Source: Cellvibrionales bacterium UBA1854 (GTDB taxonomy: Bacteria > Pseudomonadota > Gammaproteobacteria > Pseudomonadales > Porticoccaceae). From it: a DNA stretch of 9,392 nt. The stretch spans positions 9,977 through 19,368 of the forward strand of contig DDII01000077.1 in the NCBI GenBank assembly GCA_002338445.1. Direction: 5' to 3'. The position numbers and the translations under genes were made by a program. The stretch's first letter is position 1, and every line of letters starts with the position of its first letter. Shown here in pieces: positions 1 to 7,715 of the stretch. The notes under the pieces were generated by a model that worked only from the letters and a program-made list of their open reading frames with translations, was not told where the DNA came from and did not search any database.

Positions 1-1541
1 GTCATGTAATACAACCCTAAAACTACGTCCTGGGAGGGAACAATTATGGGTTCACCTGAAGCTGGGGAGAGAATATTATTAGTTGACATCATCAAGGCTC
101 TTGCCTCCATTTGAGCCTCTATTGTGAGAGGAACATGAACCGCCATTTGGTCTCCGTCAAAATCAGCGTTATAAGCGGCACATACCAAAGGATGTAAATT
201 AATAGCTTTTCCTTCAATAAGAACTGGTTCAAAAGCCTGTATGCCAAGACGGTGGAGAGTTGGCGCACGATTCAACAATACCGGATGTTCCCGAATAACC
301 TCATCAAGAATATCCCAGACAACCGCTTCTTCTCTCTCTACCATTTTTTTTGCCGCTTTTATGGTAGTTGCCAAACCCCTCAGCTCAAGTTTACTAAAAA
401 TAAAGGGTTTAAAGAGCTCCAAAGCCATGCGTTTTGGTAATCCACACTGATGTAGTCGGAGCGTTGGGCCAACTACGATTACCGATCGACCAGAGTAATC
501 CACTCTTTTTCCTAACAAATTTTGGCGAAAGCGTCCCTGTTTTCCCTTAATCATGTCAGCTAGTGACTTCAGTGGACGCTTGTTGGACCCAGTGATTGCT
601 CGCCCTCGGCGCCCATTATCTAAAAGCGCATCGACTGACTCTTGCAACATTCGTTTCTCATTGCGAACAATAATGTCCGGGGCACTCAGCTCTAAAAGTC
701 GTTTCAAGCGATTGTTTCTGTTAATCACTCTCCGATACAAATCGTTCAAATCTGATGTCGCAAAACGTCCTCCATCAAGAGGAACTAATGGCCTTAAATC
801 TGGCGGTAGCACCGGCAAAGCCTTTAAAATCATCCATTCAGGCTTGTTGCCGGAGCCATGAAACGCCTCCAGCAACTTTAGTCTTTTCGAAATCTTTTTA
901 ATTTTAGTTTCAGAACGCGTATTAGGTATTTCCTCTCGAATGGTAGCTATTTCGTCATCTAAATTAATTTCTCGTAACAATGACTGAATGGCATCTGCTC
1001 CCATTAAGGCCACAAATTCATCTCCAAACTCACCCATTGCCTCAAAGTATTCTTCGTCCGTTAGAAGTTGACCTTTTTCAAGAGTCGTTAACCCAGGATC
1101 AGTGACAACGAACGATTCAAAGTAGAGGACTCTCTCTATCTCCCGAAGGGTCATATCAAGCATGAGTCCAATGCGAGATGGTAACGATTTCAGGAACCAT
1201 ATGTGAGCAACAGGACAAGCCAATTCAATATGACCCATTCGCTCTCTTCTAACTTTTGTAAGAGTTACTTCTACCCCACACTTTTCACACACAATACCTC
1301 GATGCTTCATACGTTTATATTTACCGCACAAACACTCATAGTCTTTGACAGGACCAAAAATTTTTGCACAAAAAAGGCCCTCTCTCTCTGGCTTAAATGT
1401 CCTATAGTTAATTGTTTCAGGTTTCTTCACCTCACCAAATGACCAAGATCGGATCATCTCTGGAGAAGCTAAACTAATTCGCAAATTGTCAAATTCGCTA
1501 CTTTGATCTTTTTGCTTGAGCAGATTCACAAGGTCTTTCAA
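1..1541 (-). CDS. rpoC: RNA polymerase subunit beta' (RpoC), N-terminal 513 residues, cut by window edge
   Basis: This is the N-terminal part of the beta' subunit, which with beta forms the catalytic cleft of RNA polymerase. The reading frame is open from a TTG at 1539-1541 to the window edge; about 1400 residues are usual, so nearly two thirds lie outside. Residue positions match E. coli numbering exactly: the zinc-binding cysteines are C70, C72, C85 and C88 (CLCGKYK...CEKCG), the clamp-helix coiled coil that docks sigma is about 264-310, the rudder/switch block GRRGRAITGSNKRPLKSLAD follows at 311-330, and the active-site motif NADFDGD is at 458-464, with D460, D462 and D464 binding the catalytic magnesium. 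TTG is chosen as start because MKDLVNLLK aligns with E. coli MKDLLKFLK, and a strong GGAGG lies 7 nt upstream. It follows rpoB after 67 bp and is almost certainly co-transcribed with it. Nothing in the visible part looks degraded. Confidence 0.98.
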   Translation of the reverse strand, partial: MKDLVNLLKQKDQSSEFDNLRISLASPEMIRSWSFGEVKKPETINYRTFKPEREGLFCAKIFGPVKDYECLCGKYKRMKHRGIVCEKCGVEVTLTKVRRERMGHIELACPVAHIWFLKSLPSRIGLMLDMTLREIERVLYFESFVVTDPGLTTLEKGQLLTDEEYFEAMGEFGDEFVALMGADAIQSLLREINLDDEIATIREEIPNTRSETKIKKISKRLKLLEAFHGSGNKPEWMILKALPVLPPDLRPLVPLDGGRFATSDLNDLYRRVINRNNRLKRLLELSAPDIIVRNEKRMLQESVDALLDNGRRGRAITGSNKRPLKSLADMIKGKQGRFRQNLLGKRVDYSGRSVIVVGPTLRLHQCGLPKRMALELFKPFIFSKLELRGLATTIKAAKKMVEREEAVVWDILDEVIREHPVLLNRAPTLHRLGIQAFEPVLIEGKAINLHPLVCAAYNADFDGDQMAVHVPLTIEAQMEARALMMSTNNILSPASGEPIIVPSQDVVLGLYYM

Positions 1542-1548
1542 GACTTAT

Positions 1549-1553
1549 CCTCC
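1549..1553 (-). promoter_or_regulatory. Ribosome binding site deciding the TTG start of rpoC
   Basis: The minus strand reads GGAGG, then ATAAGTC (7 nt), then TTG. This near-perfect Shine-Dalgarno sequence at ideal spacing supports TTG at 1539-1541 as the rpoC start rather than a later ATG. The E. coli gene also uses a non-ATG start (GTG) at the homologous position. Confidence 0.85.
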
Positions 1554-1557
1554 AAAT

Positions 1558-1594
1558 AAAAAATTAGTTCCCGCAGCTATCAAGCAGCTGCAAA
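1558..1594 (-). other. Hairpin followed by a T run in the rpoB-rpoC gap
   Basis: On the minus strand GCAGCT (1591-1586) pairs with AGCTGC (1578-1573) around the 7-nt loop GCTTGAT. Three G-U pairs (TTT 1594-1592 with GGG 1572-1570) can lengthen the stem to 9 bp. A T6 run (1563-1558) follows six to seven bases later, just before the rpoC ribosome binding site. It resembles a weak terminator, but the T run is not directly next to the stem and rpoC must be expressed, so an RNA processing, pausing or stability element is at least as likely. No experimental role is implied by sequence alone. Confidence 0.45.
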
Positions 1595-1608
1595 GAGTTC
1601 AAGCCAAG

Positions 1609-4600
1609 CTATTCCTGCTCCAGCTCAATGTTAATTCCTAAAGAACGTATTTCTTTGACCAAGACGTTGAATGATTCCGGCATACCTGGTTCCATACGGT
1701 GATCTCCGTCTACGATATTTTTATACATTTTGGTTCTACCAACGACGTCGTCAGATTTTACCGTAAGCATTTCTTGCAAGGTATAGGCTGCCCCATAGGC
1801 TTCCAATGCCCAGACCTCCATTTCTCCGAACCGCTGCCCGCCAAATTGCGCCTTACCCCCCAAGGGTTGCTGCGTAACCAAACTGTAGGACCCTGTAGAT
1901 CGAGCATGCATCTTATCATCCACCAGATGATTAAGCTTTAGCACGTACATATAACCAACGGTGACAGGTCGATCAAATTTATCGCCTGTCCGACCATCAT
2001 AAAGATCGCATTGCCCAGATTCAGATAAATCGGCAAGAGATAGTAGTTTCTTAACTTCAACCTCATTCGCGCCGTCAAAAACAGGAGTTGCAATTGGAAC
2101 GCCATGCCGCAAGTTCGATGCTAATTCAAGCACTTCTGCATCCGACAATGTTGCCAAGTCAGTTTTGAACACTGCATCGCCAGTGTCATAAATCTCTTGT
2201 AGAAAGCGACGGATATTAACCAGCTGTGCCTGCTCTCTGAGCATTTTATCTATCTTTACCCCAAGACCCTTTGCAGCCATTCCCATATGGGTCTCCAATA
2301 TTTGACCCACATTCATCCTAGAGGGCACCCCCAGCGGATTTAAAACAATATCAACTGGCACCCCATCAACGTCATAAGGCATATCTTCAACAGGTTTTAT
2401 CACTGATATGACACCCTTGTTACCGTGCCGTCCAGCCATCTTATCTCCGGGCTGAATTCTGCGTCTTACTGCTAGATAAACTTTTACAGTTTTCAAAACT
2501 CCGGGAGCCAAATCATCTCCACTTTGAAGCTTCCGCTTTTTTTCCTCGAAGCGTTCATCAAGCAAAGCACGTCGCTCTTGAAGCTGCTCTTTTGCCTGAG
2601 CAAACTGCTCATTTATTTCGGGCGATTCCATTCGGATATCGAACCAATCGTCCGCTGAGAACTGTGCAGCTGTCTCGGCATCAATAATAGAACCTTCGGC
2701 TATACCCCTCGCTTTTATCACCGGAGCTCCATCAACAGCTGCAAAAAGCCGAGCTAGAGTGGCATTCTCAACTATTCGATACTCATCATTTAAATCTTTT
2801 TGGAACTGATCTAGCTCCATCTTTTCTATATCTAAAGAGCGTTGGTCCTTATCAAGTCCGTCTCTTGTAAAAACTTGCACATCAATTACGGTGCCTTTTG
2901 TACTGGTTGGAACACGCAAAGAGGTGTCTTTAACATCAGACGCCTTCTCACCAAAGATGGCTCTTAAAAGTTTCTCCTCTGGGGTGAGCTGGGTTTCACC
3001 TTTAGGCGTAACCTTCCCCACCAAAATATCACCAGCAGAAACCTCTGCACCGATGTAAACGATACCTGATTCATCAAGCCGTGAAAGTGCAGCTTCTCCC
3101 ACATTTGGTATATCCGCAGTTATATCCTCTGAACCGAGCTTCGTATCTCTCGCCACGCAAGTTAGTTCCTGAATGTGGATTGTTGTAAAACGATCCTCTT
3201 GCACCACCCGCTCCGAGATTAAAATTGAGTCCTCAAAGTTGTACCCGTTCCACGGCATGAACGCTATGCGCATATTTTGACCGAGCGCCAATTCCCCTAA
3301 ATCTACAGAGGGCCCATCAGCGAGAACATCTCCACGGGAAATTTGATCGCCGTGCTTGACAATCGGTCGCTGATTGATACATGTATTTTGATTTGACCTT
3401 GTGTACTTTGTTAAATTGTATATGTCTACTCCGGCTTCTCCTTGCTCCACTTCAGATTCACTTACTCTCACAACTATCCGAGCAGCATCAACGCTCTCAA
3501 CTATCCCACCTCTAAGGGCCACTTTACAAACACCCGAGTCGCTAGCTACTGTTCTTTCAATGCCGGTTCCGACTAAGGGGGCCTCTGCTATGAGAGTTGG
3601 AACTGCCTGTCGCTGCATATTGGAACCCATGAGTGCTCGGTTGGCGTCATCATGCTCTAAGAACGGTATTAAAGAAGCGGCCACAGAAACCACCTGATGC
3701 GGGGAAACATCCATATAATCGACTTCTTCAGGAGATTTTACCGTAAATTCGTTCTGGTGACGCACTGTTACTAAATCTTCAGACAATTTATCGGATGTAT
3801 CCAATTTAGAAGATGCTTGAGCAATCACAAATTGTGATTCATTAATTGCTGACAAATATTCAATCTCACTCGTTACACGTCCACCCTCTACTTTCCTGTA
3901 AGGCGTTTCAATAAATCCGTAACTGTTCGTCCTTGCATAAGTAGCTAGAGAGTTGATAAGACCGATATTGGGTCCTTCAGGGGTCTCGATAGGACATACC
4001 CGACCGTAGTGAGTTGGATGGACATCTCTGACTTCAAATCCAGCCCGCTCACGAGTCAACCCTCCGGGCCCTAAAGCAGAAACGCGACGTTTGTGAGTTA
4101 TTTCTGATAACGGATTATTTTGATCCATAAACTGAGACAACTGGCTTGATCCGAAAAATTCTTTCATCGCTGCCGCCACCGGTTTAGCATTGATTAAATC
4201 CTGTGGCATTAAACTTTCCGACTCGGCGACCCCCAAACGCTCTTTGACAGCTCGTTCCACTCGAACTAACCCAACTCTGAACTGATTTTCTGCCATCTCA
4301 CCAACGGAGCGAATTCTGCGATTTCCGAGGTGATCAATATCATCAACGGCTCCTTTACCATTTCTTATATCAATCAACATTTTCATGACATCGGCAATAT
4401 CAGATGTCTCCTTGTATAAATCTGCTAACTCTTGAGCCTCATCAGTTTTTAAGTTTGAAAAATATCGATTATCATAGAGAATTCCAGAACCATCCTCATC
4501 AGCGCGTCCGAGACGTCGGTTAAATTTCATCCTGCCAACTCCGGAAAGATCATATCGCTCGATATTAAAGAACAGATTATAAAAAAGGTTCTCAGCTGAT

Positions 4601-5751
4601 TCTTTAGTTGGAGGTTCTCCAGGGCGCATCATTCTATAAATTTCTACTAGCGCCTCCAATTGGGTGCGAGAGGGATCTGTACGAAGGGTATCAGAAATGA
4701 ACGGGCCACAGTCTAAATCATTGGTATAAAGCGTGTCAATTTTGAAGATACCCGCATTGACTAAAGTCTTTAAATTTTCAGCATTAATTTCAGTGTTGCA
4801 TTCAAACAATAATTCACCAGTTTCCGGATCTTCAATATCTTTTGCCAAACGGCGTCCCAACAAATATTCATCCGAGACCTCTAAGGTTGTCACCTCATTT
4901 TTTGCTAGTTGACGGATATGTCTAGCGGTAATGCGCCTACCTTTTTCAACAACTACATTTCCGTTATTGTCTTTAATTTCAAAAACAGCTATTTCACCCC
5001 TTAATCTTTCGGGATCTAAATCAAGAAAAAAAACATTATTCCTGTAATTGAATGTACTAGTATCAAAAAAAGACTCGAGGATTTCTTCGCTAGAGTATCC
5101 TAATGCGCGCAGTAAAATAGTAGCTGGCAACTTTCTTCGTCGATCTATCCGAACATATAACAAGTCTTTGGGGTCAAATTCGAAGTCTAACCAAGATCCT
5201 CTGTATGGAATTACTCTGGCGGTATATAAAAGTTTGCCCGATGAATGCGTTTTACCTTTGTCATGATCAAAAATTACTCCCGGGGAACGATGTAGCTGAG
5301 ACACAATAACTCGTTCTGTGCCATTGATAACAAAGGTTCCATTATCTGTCATGATGGGAATTTCACCTAAATACACCTCTTGCTCTTTGATATCTTTGAT
5401 CGCTTTATTTGACGACTCTTTATCGTAAATTAAAAGCCGGACTCTGACTCGGAGGGGCACCGAAAATGTAGCGCCACGTAATTTACATTCATCCACCTCA
5501 AAAGCGGGTTTTCCAAGCACATAATCTACGTATTCGAGCGCTGCAAAACCGGCATATCCGACAATTGGAAATATTGAGCTAAGCGCTGCATGAAGCCCAG
5601 TATTCTCCCTCGCCTCTTTGGCTAAGCCTAACTGCGTGAAATTTTTATAAGAATCTAATTGAATTGATAATAAATAAGGCAAGTCCATTACATTTGGCAA
5701 TTTACCAAAATTCTTTCGGATTCGCTTTTTTTCAGTAAAAGTATATGCCAT
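1609..5751 (-). CDS. rpoB: RNA polymerase subunit beta (RpoB), 1380 residues
   Basis: Beta subunit of RNA polymerase, forming the active-site cleft with beta' and carrying the rifampicin pocket. The start MAYTFTEKKRIRKNFGK matches the family start and is preceded by GAGG 7 nt upstream. Protrusion and lobe regions fill about residues 30-455; the rifampicin region (GSSQLSQFMDQNNPLSEITH) begins at 534; NGYNFEDS is near 835-842, with E840 and D841; the active-site lysines are K1104 and K1112 in PGDKMAGRHGNKG; the C-terminal clamp block (HARSTGSYSLVTQQPLGGKA) is at 1282-1301. At 1380 residues it is longer than the 1342 of E. coli. About 22 extra residues lie at 426-453, between GSGIL and DVMK, and about 12 lie between 841 and 1104, where Pseudomonas also appears longer. 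Residues Q540, D543, H553, R556, S558 and L560, equivalent to E. coli 513, 516, 526, 529, 531 and 533, are the susceptible forms. It is placed after rplL and before rpoC as usual. Confidence 0.99.
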   Translation of the reverse strand: MAYTFTEKKRIRKNFGKLPNVMDLPYLLSIQLDSYKNFTQLGLAKEARENTGLHAALSSIFPIVGYAGFAALEYVDYVLGKPAFEVDECKLRGATFSVPLRVRVRLLIYDKESSNKAIKDIKEQEVYLGEIPIMTDNGTFVINGTERVIVSQLHRSPGVIFDHDKGKTHSSGKLLYTARVIPYRGSWLDFEFDPKDLLYVRIDRRRKLPATILLRALGYSSEEILESFFDTSTFNYRNNVFFLDLDPERLRGEIAVFEIKDNNGNVVVEKGRRITARHIRQLAKNEVTTLEVSDEYLLGRRLAKDIEDPETGELLFECNTEINAENLKTLVNAGIFKIDTLYTNDLDCGPFISDTLRTDPSRTQLEALVEIYRMMRPGEPPTKESAENLFYNLFFNIERYDLSGVGRMKFNRRLGRADEDGSGILYDNRYFSNLKTDEAQELADLYKETSDIADVMKMLIDIRNGKGAVDDIDHLGNRRIRSVGEMAENQFRVGLVRVERAVKERLGVAESESLMPQDLINAKPVAAAMKEFFGSSQLSQFMDQNNPLSEITHKRRVSALGPGGLTRERAGFEVRDVHPTHYGRVCPIETPEGPNIGLINSLATYARTNSYGFIETPYRKVEGGRVTSEIEYLSAINESQFVIAQASSKLDTSDKLSEDLVTVRHQNEFTVKSPEEVDYMDVSPHQVVSVAASLIPFLEHDDANRALMGSNMQRQAVPTLIAEAPLVGTGIERTVASDSGVCKVALRGGIVESVDAARIVVRVSESEVEQGEAGVDIYNLTKYTRSNQNTCINQRPIVKHGDQISRGDVLADGPSVDLGELALGQNMRIAFMPWNGYNFEDSILISERVVQEDRFTTIHIQELTCVARDTKLGSEDITADIPNVGEAALSRLDESGIVYIGAEVSAGDILVGKVTPKGETQLTPEEKLLRAIFGEKASDVKDTSLRVPTSTKGTVIDVQVFTRDGLDKDQRSLDIEKMELDQFQKDLNDEYRIVENATLARLFAAVDGAPVIKARGIAEGSIIDAETAAQFSADDWFDIRMESPEINEQFAQAKEQLQERRALLDERFEEKKRKLQSGDDLAPGVLKTVKVYLAVRRRIQPGDKMAGRHGNKGVISVIKPVEDMPYDVDGVPVDIVLNPLGVPSRMNVGQILETHMGMAAKGLGVKIDKMLREQAQLVNIRRFLQEIYDTGDAVFKTDLATLSDAEVLELASNLRHGVPIATPVFDGANEVEVKKLLSLADLSESGQCDLYDGRTGDKFDRPVTVGYMYVLKLNHLVDDKMHARSTGSYSLVTQQPLGGKAQFGGQRFGEMEVWALEAYGAAYTLQEMLTVKSDDVVGRTKMYKNIVDGDHRMEPGMPESFNVLVKEIRSLGINIELEQE

Positions 5752-5762
5752 GCTCTTTCCTC

Positions 5763-5802
5763 AAAAAAATGTAATAGCGCCCAAACAACTGCTTAGGCCG
5801 CT
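5763..5802 (-). terminator. Attenuator-like hairpin with T7 run between rplL and rpoB
   Basis: The minus-strand RNA can form a 10-bp stem with one bulged G: AGC (5802-5800), bulge G5799, GCCUAAG (5798-5792), loop CAGUUG (5791-5786), then UUUGGGC (5785-5779) and GCU (5778-5776), including two G-U pairs. AUUACA and a U7 run (5769-5763) follow, and the rpoB ribosome binding site starts right after. In E. coli a partial terminator lies in the same gap and makes rpoBC less expressed than the ribosomal protein genes. The six-base spacer between stem and U run suggests inefficient termination here, as an attenuator would need. An RNase cleavage site is an alternative. Confidence 0.6.
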
Positions 5803-5852
5803 TAACAAAACAAACACTAATTTTTTCTGTATCAGACTTGAAATGAGGGTAT

Positions 5853-6230
5853 TTATTTAAGCTCTACGCTTGCTCCAGCCTCTTCAAGTTGTTTTTTTGC
5901 ATCCTCTGCATCTTCTTTCGAAAGACCCTCTTTTACAGTTGAGGGCGCCCCATCGACCAACCCCTTGGCTTCTTTCAGGCCCAAACCTGTTATAGCACGC
6001 ACCGCTTTAATTACATTGACCTTTTTGTCTCCAACTGCACTAAGAACCACATCAAATTCAGTCTGTTCTGCAGCAACATCCTCTGCTGTTGCCTCTGGGG
6101 CAGCTGCTATGGCAACCGAGGCTTGAGCCGAGACACCAAATTTTTCTTCCATTGCACTCACTAGCGCTACCACATCCATTACGCTCATCTCACTGATTGC
6201 ATCCAATATTTCTTCATTTGATAGGGCCAT
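5853..6230 (-). CDS. rplL: Large-subunit ribosomal protein bL12 (L7/L12)
   Basis: L7/L12 is the multicopy stalk protein of the 50S subunit; dimers bind the L10 C-terminal helix and recruit the GTPase factors EF-Tu, EF-G, IF2 and RF3. The 125 residues compare with 121 in E. coli. The N-terminal dimerisation domain is about residues 1-36 (NEEILDAISEMSVMDVVALV), an Ala-rich flexible hinge about 37-56, and the C-terminal factor-binding domain 57-125, with the conserved VNVIKAVRAITGLGLKEAK at 71-89. The start has a strong AAGGAG 7 nt upstream. It lies 39 bp after rplJ; the strong binding site fits the need for several L7/L12 copies per L10. Confidence 0.98.
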   Translation of the reverse strand: MALSNEEILDAISEMSVMDVVALVSAMEEKFGVSAQASVAIAAAPEATAEDVAAEQTEFDVVLSAVGDKKVNVIKAVRAITGLGLKEAKGLVDGAPSTVKEGLSKEDAEDAKKQLEEAGASVELK

Positions 6231-6269
6231 TTAGGATCTCCTTGTGTTTATAAATTAATTTGAAGACTT

Positions 6270-6800
6270 TCAAGCAGCTTGTTCTTTGGTGTCCCGAATT
6301 GCCGCCATTACTCGCGTTACTTTTGTTGGAATTTCATTTACAGTTCGAACTAGTGTGTTCACTGGAGCCAGGGTAACGCTGACTAACATTCCCAGCGCTT
6401 CAATACGCGTGGGCAAGTTCGCCAAAACGTCCACTTGAGCACCCTCAAGAAGTTTTCCCGCAATCGAAAGCGCCTTAACTTGGAAATTTTCGTTTGACTT
6501 TGCAAAATCCTTGAGCAAACGTGCCGCCGCCCCTGGATCATCCATTGAAAAAGCGAACAAGGACGGTCCCTTAAGTTTATCTTCAACGCACTCGAAATCA
6601 GTGCCCTCGAATGCCCTCCTGGCAAGAGTGTTACGCACAATACAAATTCGCACATTCATCAGTCTGGCATCGGCTCGTAATTTAGTAATGTCAGACACGC
6701 TTACCCCTCTAGCATCGGCAATGACTAGAGACAATGCTGTCTCTGCTGTGGAATGAACATCTGTTACGATAGATTTTTTTTCGTCAAGAGTCAGTGGCAT
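6270..6800 (-). CDS. rplJ: Large-subunit ribosomal protein uL10 (L10)
   Basis: L10 anchors L7/L12 dimers to the 23S rRNA at the GTPase-associated centre and in relatives represses its own mRNA. The protein has 176 residues against 165 in E. coli. The globular RNA-binding domain is about 1-130, with the family blocks ADARGVSVSDITKLR at 28-42, IVRNTLARRAFEGT at 54-67 and DDPGAAARLLKDFAK at 87-101. The C-terminal helix, from about 135 and ending VMAAIRDTKEQAA, binds L7/L12. The extra length is in this C-terminal part (APVNTLVRTVNEIPTKV, 145-161). The ribosome binding site is weak (GGA about 9 nt before ATG), in contrast to rplL, as expected for a gene whose translation is controlled from its leader. 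rplL follows after 39 bp. Confidence 0.98.
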   Translation of the reverse strand: MPLTLDEKKSIVTDVHSTAETALSLVIADARGVSVSDITKLRADARLMNVRICIVRNTLARRAFEGTDFECVEDKLKGPSLFAFSMDDPGAAARLLKDFAKSNENFQVKALSIAGKLLEGAQVDVLANLPTRIEALGMLVSVTLAPVNTLVRTVNEIPTKVTRVMAAIRDTKEQAA

Positions 6801-6940
6801 ATTTTTCGGTCCAATCCTTCGTTTTCATCTAGCTGCAACATAAATGTCACGCCATAAGTTTGAGTTCGTTGCCGGCGGATTTTCGCCGAAACCGCACAAT
6901 CTTCACAGGTTACTAGTTTCAACTCAGTCTGGTTAAACAT
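6791..6940 (-). CDS. Candidate 49-codon upstream ORF in the rplJ leader (unproven)
   Basis: In the gap between rplA and rplJ the minus strand carries an ATG (6938-6940) with AGGT 7 nt upstream, followed by 49 sense codons and a TGA at 6791-6793, in a different frame from rplJ and overlapping the rplJ start by 10 nt. The peptide begins MFNQTELKLVTCEDCAVSAK and ends LDRKICH; I recognise no family, signal peptide or membrane segment. It spans the L10-leader-like fold, so an untranslated structured leader is the simpler explanation and this frame may be open by chance. If translated, its ribosomes would disturb the leader fold and could couple to rplJ initiation. Confidence 0.2.
   Translation of the reverse strand: MFNQTELKLVTCEDCAVSAKIRRQRTQTYGVTFMLQLDENEGLDRKICH
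6861..6926 (-). ncRNA. Putative L10 leader: autoregulatory fold upstream of rplJ
   Basis: UGAGUU (6926-6921) is complementary to AACUCA (6866-6861) and closes a domain of about 66 nt. Inside it, GCGG (6895-6892) and UUU (6891-6889) pair with AAA (6882-6880) and CCGC (6878-6875), with a single bulged U, around the loop CGGCGA. The fold ends 60 nt before the rplJ start. In E. coli and many bacteria L10, or the L10-L7/L12 complex, binds such a leader structure and represses translation of rplJ and rplL. Position and architecture fit; assignment to the known RNA family was not tested by a covariance search. Confidence 0.6.
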
Positions 6941-7003
6941 GATAAGTACCTATGATCTATGAAAGTTAGCGTAAAATAACGCAATTTGAAATTTATAATT
7001 CAA
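6941..7003 (-). promoter_or_regulatory. AT-rich stretch after rplA, possible rplJL promoter region
   Basis: E. coli has a promoter between rplA and rplJ, and the 219-bp gap here leaves room for one. The stretch is very AT-rich. It contains TATAAA (6997-6992), a fair -10 element with no good -35 upstream, and TTGAAT (7003-6998) with TATTTT (6978-6973) at a wide 19-bp spacing. None is convincing. A small inverted repeat (GCGT/ACGC around TATTTT, 6982-6969) lacks a T run and is not a terminator. The promoter is inferred mainly from location. Confidence 0.25.
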
Positions 7004-7019
7004 GCAGAGTCTAGCACTC

Positions 7020-7715
7020 CTACACATTGAGGGATGTTTTGTCAACCATGATTCCGGGACCCATAGTTGACGATAGGGTAATTTTTTTCATATAGACTCC
7101 TTTCGAGGACGCAGGCTTCGCCTTCAACAAATCTGAAATAAATGCCTCTAGATTATTCCTCAATGAATGTATATCGAAAGACACTACACCGATACCTCCG
7201 TGCACAATTCCATTTTTATCGGCTCTATAACGGATTTGTCCCGACTTTGCATTACGCACTGCTTCTGCAACGTTTGGCGTGACAGTGCCCGATTTCGGGT
7301 TAGGCATCAAACCCCGAGGACCTAGCACCTTTCCAAGCATACCTACAACCCTCATAGCATCTGGGGACGCAATTACTACGTCAAAATCTAAAGTTCCCTC
7401 CTTAACCCCGGAAGCTAGATCTTCCATACCAACCAGTTCCGCACCTGCTCCCTTAGCCGCCTCAGCCGCTTCACCTTGAGCGAAAACACACACTCTGACG
7501 TCTTTTCCCCTGCCATTAGGCAGAGTAGTCGCTCCGCGGACCACTTGGTCTGATTTTCGCGGATCGACACCTAAATTTATTGCCACATCCACTGACTCGG
7601 TGAACTTCACAGTTGCGAGCTCTTTCAGCAATCGCAACGCCTCATCAACATCATAAACTTTTGTCCGATCGACCTTGCGATCACTGACACCACGTCTTTT
7701 GGAGTTTCTGGGCAT
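7020..7715 (-). CDS. rplA: Large-subunit ribosomal protein uL1 (L1)
   Basis: L1 forms the mobile stalk of the 50S subunit that guides deacylated tRNA out of the E site; in relatives it also binds the rplK leader mRNA to repress rplK-rplA translation. The 231 residues are close to the usual 234. Visible family blocks are KFTESVDVAINLGVDPRKSD at 37-56, FDVVIASPDAMRVVG at 111-125, GPRGLMPNPKSGTVTPNVAE at 132-151 and the signature IRYRADKNGIVHGGIG at 161-176. The N-terminus MPRNSKRRGVSDRK aligns with the E. coli start. Its ATG follows the rplK TGA with no base between, and its binding site (GAGGGGG) lies within the last rplK codons, which points to translational coupling. Confidence 0.98.
   Translation of the reverse strand: MPRNSKRRGVSDRKVDRTKVYDVDEALRLLKELATVKFTESVDVAINLGVDPRKSDQVVRGATTLPNGRGKDVRVCVFAQGEAAEAAKGAGAELVGMEDLASGVKEGTLDFDVVIASPDAMRVVGMLGKVLGPRGLMPNPKSGTVTPNVAEAVRNAKSGQIRYRADKNGIVHGGIGVVSFDIHSLRNNLEAFISDLLKAKPASSKGVYMKKITLSSTMGPGIMVDKTSLNV

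Noticed and set aside
553..861. Plus-strand ORF of 102 codons
   Set aside because: It lies wholly antisense to the conserved rpoC clamp-helix and rudder region, and its peptide shows no recognisable features; a shadow frame.
1203..1442. Plus-strand ORF of 79 codons opposite the rpoC start region
   Set aside because: It is antisense to the rpoC zinc-finger coding sequence and has no sign of independent coding.
3401..3697. Plus-strand ORF of 98 codons inside rpoB
   Set aside because: Antisense shadow of rpoB; low-complexity Ser/Thr/Ala composition produced by the conserved coding strand.
3950..4160. Rifampicin resistance substitution in rpoB
   Set aside because: The residues equivalent to E. 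coli Q513, D516, H526, R529, S531 and L533 are all the susceptible ones; the only nearby change (I530 to V) is common in relatives such as Pseudomonas.
5355..5751. A new accessory or defence system within the window
   Set aside because: Checked throughout: all coding sequence belongs to the conserved secE-to-rpoC cluster, with no foreign gene, repeat array or insertion sequence between the genes.
6383..6655. Minus-strand ORF of 90 codons inside rplJ
   Set aside because: An alternative frame of rplJ, fully covered by the real gene; no independent ribosome binding site or family match.
6969..6982. Inverted repeat GCGT-TATTTT-ACGC as a terminator after rplA
   Set aside because: Only a 4-bp stem and no following T run; more likely chance in AT-rich DNA.
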